35,195 bases of DNA from the NCBI GenBank assembly GCA_035566895.1, contig DATMQA010000165.1, positions 1 through 35,195 of the forward strand, written 5' to 3'. The position numbers and the translations under genes are program-made. The notes below the pieces were generated by a model. It saw nothing but the letters and a program-made list of their open reading frames with translations, ran no database searches and was not told the origin of the DNA. Origin of the DNA: DATMQA01 sp035566895 (lineage in GTDB: Bacteria; Verrucomicrobiota; Verrucomicrobiia; Limisphaerales; UBA8199). Shown here one piece after another: positions 33,327-35,195 of this stretch. Positions within the stretch are counted from its first letter, which is position 1, and every line of letters starts with the position of its first letter.

Positions 33327-33363
33327 GGTAACCTGTGGTAACCTGTGGTAACCTGTGGTAACC
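33327..33363 (+). repeat. Tandem GGTAACCTGT, 3.7 copies
   Basis: Units start at 33327, 33337 and 33347, followed by GGTAACC at 33357, with perfect identity, so recently expanded or under selection. The array is flanked by GTTTT and AAAAAC, making the whole array an imperfect palindrome. Confidence 0.9.
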
Positions 33364-33471
33364 AAAAACTTTTTTCGGATGAATCCACCACCATCGCCCG
33401 GCGGTAGGGCTGTGCACGGCTCTGGCACGGGTAGAAATTCAAAAACCTCGGCCCGATCGCCCCGACAACAA

Positions 33472-33542
33472 CTCCCGGTAGCTTACTCGGTAGCTCACGC
33501 TCACCCCACTCAAAAACGTGAGCTACCGAGAGCTACCGGGAG
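33472..33542. repeat. Large hairpin, 26-bp stem with 17-base loop
   Basis: Left arm 33472-33499 (CTCCCGGTAGCT-TA-CTCGG...) and right arm 33517-33542 (...CGAGAGCTACCGGGAG) pair perfectly apart from a two-base bulge. Each arm carries two GGTAGCT units. It resembles a mobile-element end, a recombination site or a stable structured RNA; none can be chosen. Confidence 0.88.
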
Positions 33543-33601
33543 CAAAATCGATTTCCCGAGGCTTTGGACGGTGGACTGTGGACCGTGGACCAACTGCCGC
33601 C

Positions 33602-33690
33602 GGTAGCCGCACGACCGGTGGTGGCACCTCTACGGTAGGTGGCGGTAGCCGTACGGTAGGTCCTGGTAGGCGCTGGTAGGCGCTGGTAGG
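33602..33690 (+). repeat. GGTAGG/GGTAGC short tandem repeats
   Basis: GGTAGCCG occurs at about 33602 and 33643; CGGTAGG at about 33634 and 33654; CTGGTAGGCG is repeated directly at 33663 and 33673, with CTGGTAGGTT at 33683. The 10-base period matches that of the GGTAACCTGT array. Confidence 0.8.
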
Positions 33691-33718
33691 TTAGGCTCCA
33701 TTACACCCTCTGTACGCT

Positions 33719-33760
33719 TTTTGGAGTTTGGAGCTTGGTGTTTGCTGTTTGGTGTTTATT
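33719..33760 (+). repeat. TTTGG-rich micro-repeat, right flank of the GGTA island
   Basis: TTTGGAGTTTGGAGCTTGGT and following TTTGG units, similar to 32587-32625 and in the same orientation. Confidence 0.55.
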
Positions 33761-33935
33761 TAGATGATTCTGTCCTTTGTCTGCGGCGAATTGTTTGCAA
33801 AATGGTAAAATGGTGCAGTTTTGACTTGGCAAATGGCCGAGGAAGGGGTAAGAAAGCATTACAGCCGATGGGTGCACCTCCAGGCAACGAGGACGCGCCG
33901 GCAAACAGCTTGGCGCCACGGCACAATTTGGCCGA

Positions 33936-34112
33936 ATGAGTGCAGTGTTTATGAATGTGTTGGATCTAATCAAGGCCACCGTGACGTGCGGGGGTAGTGC
34001 TTTTCTGATTTATAATTTCCCCGTGCTTAGCCAGGCCGTGATTATCGGGCTGCTCACGCTGCTGTGGCTTTCCTACGCCCACAGGACTCTCGCGGGCTTG
34101 CGGAAAAGATAA
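33936..34112 (+). CDS. Possible 58-residue single- or two-span membrane protein
   Basis: The frame MSAVFMNVLDLIKATVTCGG continues with SAFLIYNFPVLSQAVIIGLL and TLLWLSYAHRTLAGLRKR, then TAA. It has a hydrophobic stretch of about 22 residues (about 30-47) and a basic C-terminus, like a small membrane protein. An ATG five codons later is an alternative start. Its ATG overlaps the TGA of another short, unconvincing frame. No strong ribosome binding site is visible. Function unknown; it lies between the repeat island and the dihydrolipoamide dehydrogenase gene. Confidence 0.5.
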   Translation: MSAVFMNVLDLIKATVTCGGSAFLIYNFPVLSQAVIIGLLTLLWLSYAHRTLAGLRKR

Positions 34113-34261
34113 GGGGCCCCAAGGGCAGCTCGGGAGGTGCCTGGCAAACAAGGAGGCGCCGAATTACTACGTGGAGGACTTGGATTTGTACCCGTCCTCT
34201 TTCTAGCCTTTCCTTCAGCCCCAATCGGAGGTAAGGAACGAAGAGGAAGGACAAGCTGACT

Positions 34262-35195
34262 ATGCCAACGCAGCAACACGATCTAGTCATCATTGGGTCC
34301 GGGCCGGGCGGTTATGTGGCCGCGATCCGGGCCGCACAGCTCGGGATGAATGTCGCTTGCGTGGAGGAGGCGCCCGCACTGGGTGGCACCTGCCTGCGCA
34401 TCGGCTGCATCCCGAGCAAAGCGCTGCTGGAATCCAGCGAACGGTTCGCCGAGGCGAAGGAAAGGTTTGCGATCCACGGCATCCAGGTGGGCGAACTCAA
34501 GCTCGATTTGGCAGCCATGCTTCGCCGCAAGGACCAGGTTGTCACGACGCTCACGCGGGGCGTGGAAGCCCTGTTCAAGAAGAACAAAATCACCCGCTAT
34601 CTCGGCCACGGCAAACTTGGCGGGCCGGGACAGGTCCAGGTCCAAAACGCCAACGAAACCATCACCCTGAACGCCAAATTCATTCTTATCGCCACCGGCA
34701 GCCGGCCCGCTACCTTGCCCGGCATAGTCCTGGAGGGAGACCGCATCGGCACGAGCACCGAGGCGCTCTCTTATCCCGAGGTGCCAAAGCACCTGGTGGT
34801 CATTGGCGGAGGTTATATTGGGCTTGAATTGGGGTCGGTCTGGCGGCGGCTCGGCGCCAGGGTCACCGTCCTTGAGTTCCTCGACCGTATCTTGTTCGGG
34901 ATGGACACGGAAATCGCGGGGGAGGCGCAAAAACTGTTTGTTAAACAGGGCCTGGAATTCCGGCTCGGGTGCAAAGTGACTGGCGCGCGCCTGGAGGGCG
35001 GCCAATGTGTGGTCGAGAGCGAAGGCCAGGAGCCGCTCACCTGCGACCGGGTGCTTGTGGCGGTAGGCCGGGTGCCCCATACGGCGCATCTCGGGTTGGA
35101 GAGTGTCGGGATCGAGCTGCACAAAAAGGGTTTCATTCCCGTGAACGAGCATTTTGCCACGGGCGCCGAGGGTGTCTATGCCATCGGCGACGTTA
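34262..35195 (+). CDS. lpdA: Dihydrolipoamide dehydrogenase (3' end outside the window)
   Basis: 311 codons are visible. FAD/NAD flavoprotein that reoxidises dihydrolipoamide in 2-oxo acid dehydrogenase complexes. The FAD-binding start is DLVIIGSGPGGYVAAIRAAQ. The redox-active disulfide is C44-C49 in GGTCLRIGCIPSKALL. A second dinucleotide motif, VVIGGGYIGLELGSVW, is at about 180-195, and the region ends at YAIGDV, the start of the second FAD motif. All expected features of the family are intact. A GAGGAAGGA ribosome binding site lies about ten bases upstream of the ATG. Partner E1/E2 genes are not in the window. Confidence 0.95.
   Translation, partial: MPTQQHDLVIIGSGPGGYVAAIRAAQLGMNVACVEEAPALGGTCLRIGCIPSKALLESSERFAEAKERFAIHGIQVGELKLDLAAMLRRKDQVVTTLTRGVEALFKKNKITRYLGHGKLGGPGQVQVQNANETITLNAKFILIATGSRPATLPGIVLEGDRIGTSTEALSYPEVPKHLVVIGGGYIGLELGSVWRRLGARVTVLEFLDRILFGMDTEIAGEAQKLFVKQGLEFRLGCKVTGARLEGGQCVVESEGQEPLTCDRVLVAVGRVPHTAHLGLESVGIELHKKGFIPVNEHFATGAEGVYAIGDV

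Noticed and set aside
33721..33939. 72-codon plus frame, or a 45-codon version from 33802
   Set aside because: Begins within TTTGG repeats, has no domain and no ribosome binding site; only its stop overlap with the next ATG is suggestive.

Overview
The window looks like a chromosomal segment of a Verrucomicrobiota bacterium, most likely of the Pedosphaera/Limisphaerales type. This is an inference from gene content and style, not from a marker gene. The clues are a Minf_1886-type (Plancto_Ver_chp) protein, several secreted fibronectin III / LamG / HYR proteins with the C-terminal style seen in that group, a stand-alone Clp N-terminal protein, a protein built on W-A-x-x-D-P repeats, high GC, and many interspersed micro-repeats between genes and sometimes inside them.

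Layout. 1-2.8 kb (minus strand): a NarX/NarL-like two-component operon in which histidine kinase, LuxR-type response regulator and a conserved unknown protein overlap by a few bases. 2.97-7.3 kb: two secreted FnIII proteins, convergent around a membrane-anchored W-A-D-P repeat protein. 7.3-7.9 kb: non-coding, with structured DNA. 7.9-9 kb: an orphan DGQHR (DndB-like) protein. 9.2-12 kb: an ECF sigma factor, a small membrane protein (probable anti-sigma) and a polymer-forming/RDD membrane protein. 12.3-20.6 kb: housekeeping genes (lepA, lepB, a lipoprotein, a Clp-N protein, then glgA and serS on the minus strand, and a MOSC protein). 20.8-24.8 kb: a tiny membrane protein coupled to the Minf_1886 protein, an M16 peptidase, and a small Cys-containing basic protein. 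25.1-30.6 kb: a promoter and structured leader followed by a 1747-residue secreted HYR protein. 30.8-32.6 kb: a broken secreted-protein gene abutting an inverted, decayed copy of pgsA, then a CheY-like regulator and the intact pgsA. 32.6-33.8 kb: a non-coding island dense in GGTA-based repeats. 33.9-35.2 kb: a 58-codon membrane ORF and the start of a dihydrolipoamide dehydrogenase gene.

The most interesting signals are at DNA level. (i) The decamer GGGCAGGGGA occurs exactly eight times in 35 kb, mostly on the coding strand and in different reading frames. (ii) The GGTA-rich island at 32.65-33.69 kb has 25 GGTA on one strand, a 53-bp periodic array, a 10-bp tandem repeat and a 26-bp-stem hairpin, and is bracketed by similar TTTGG-rich segments. 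(iii) Inverted pgsA copies flank a response regulator gene. (iv) A perfect palindrome sits on the -35 box of the Clp-N gene. (v) A perfect inverted repeat ends next to the start codon of the sigma factor gene. (vi) There is a structured leader before the giant HYR gene. (vii) Three copies of a 29-bp-arm inverted repeat family (GGCCACAAAAGAACACAAAG type) lie between genes. No complete unknown defence or metabolic system was recognised; the GGTA island and the decamer are the best candidates for something undescribed.
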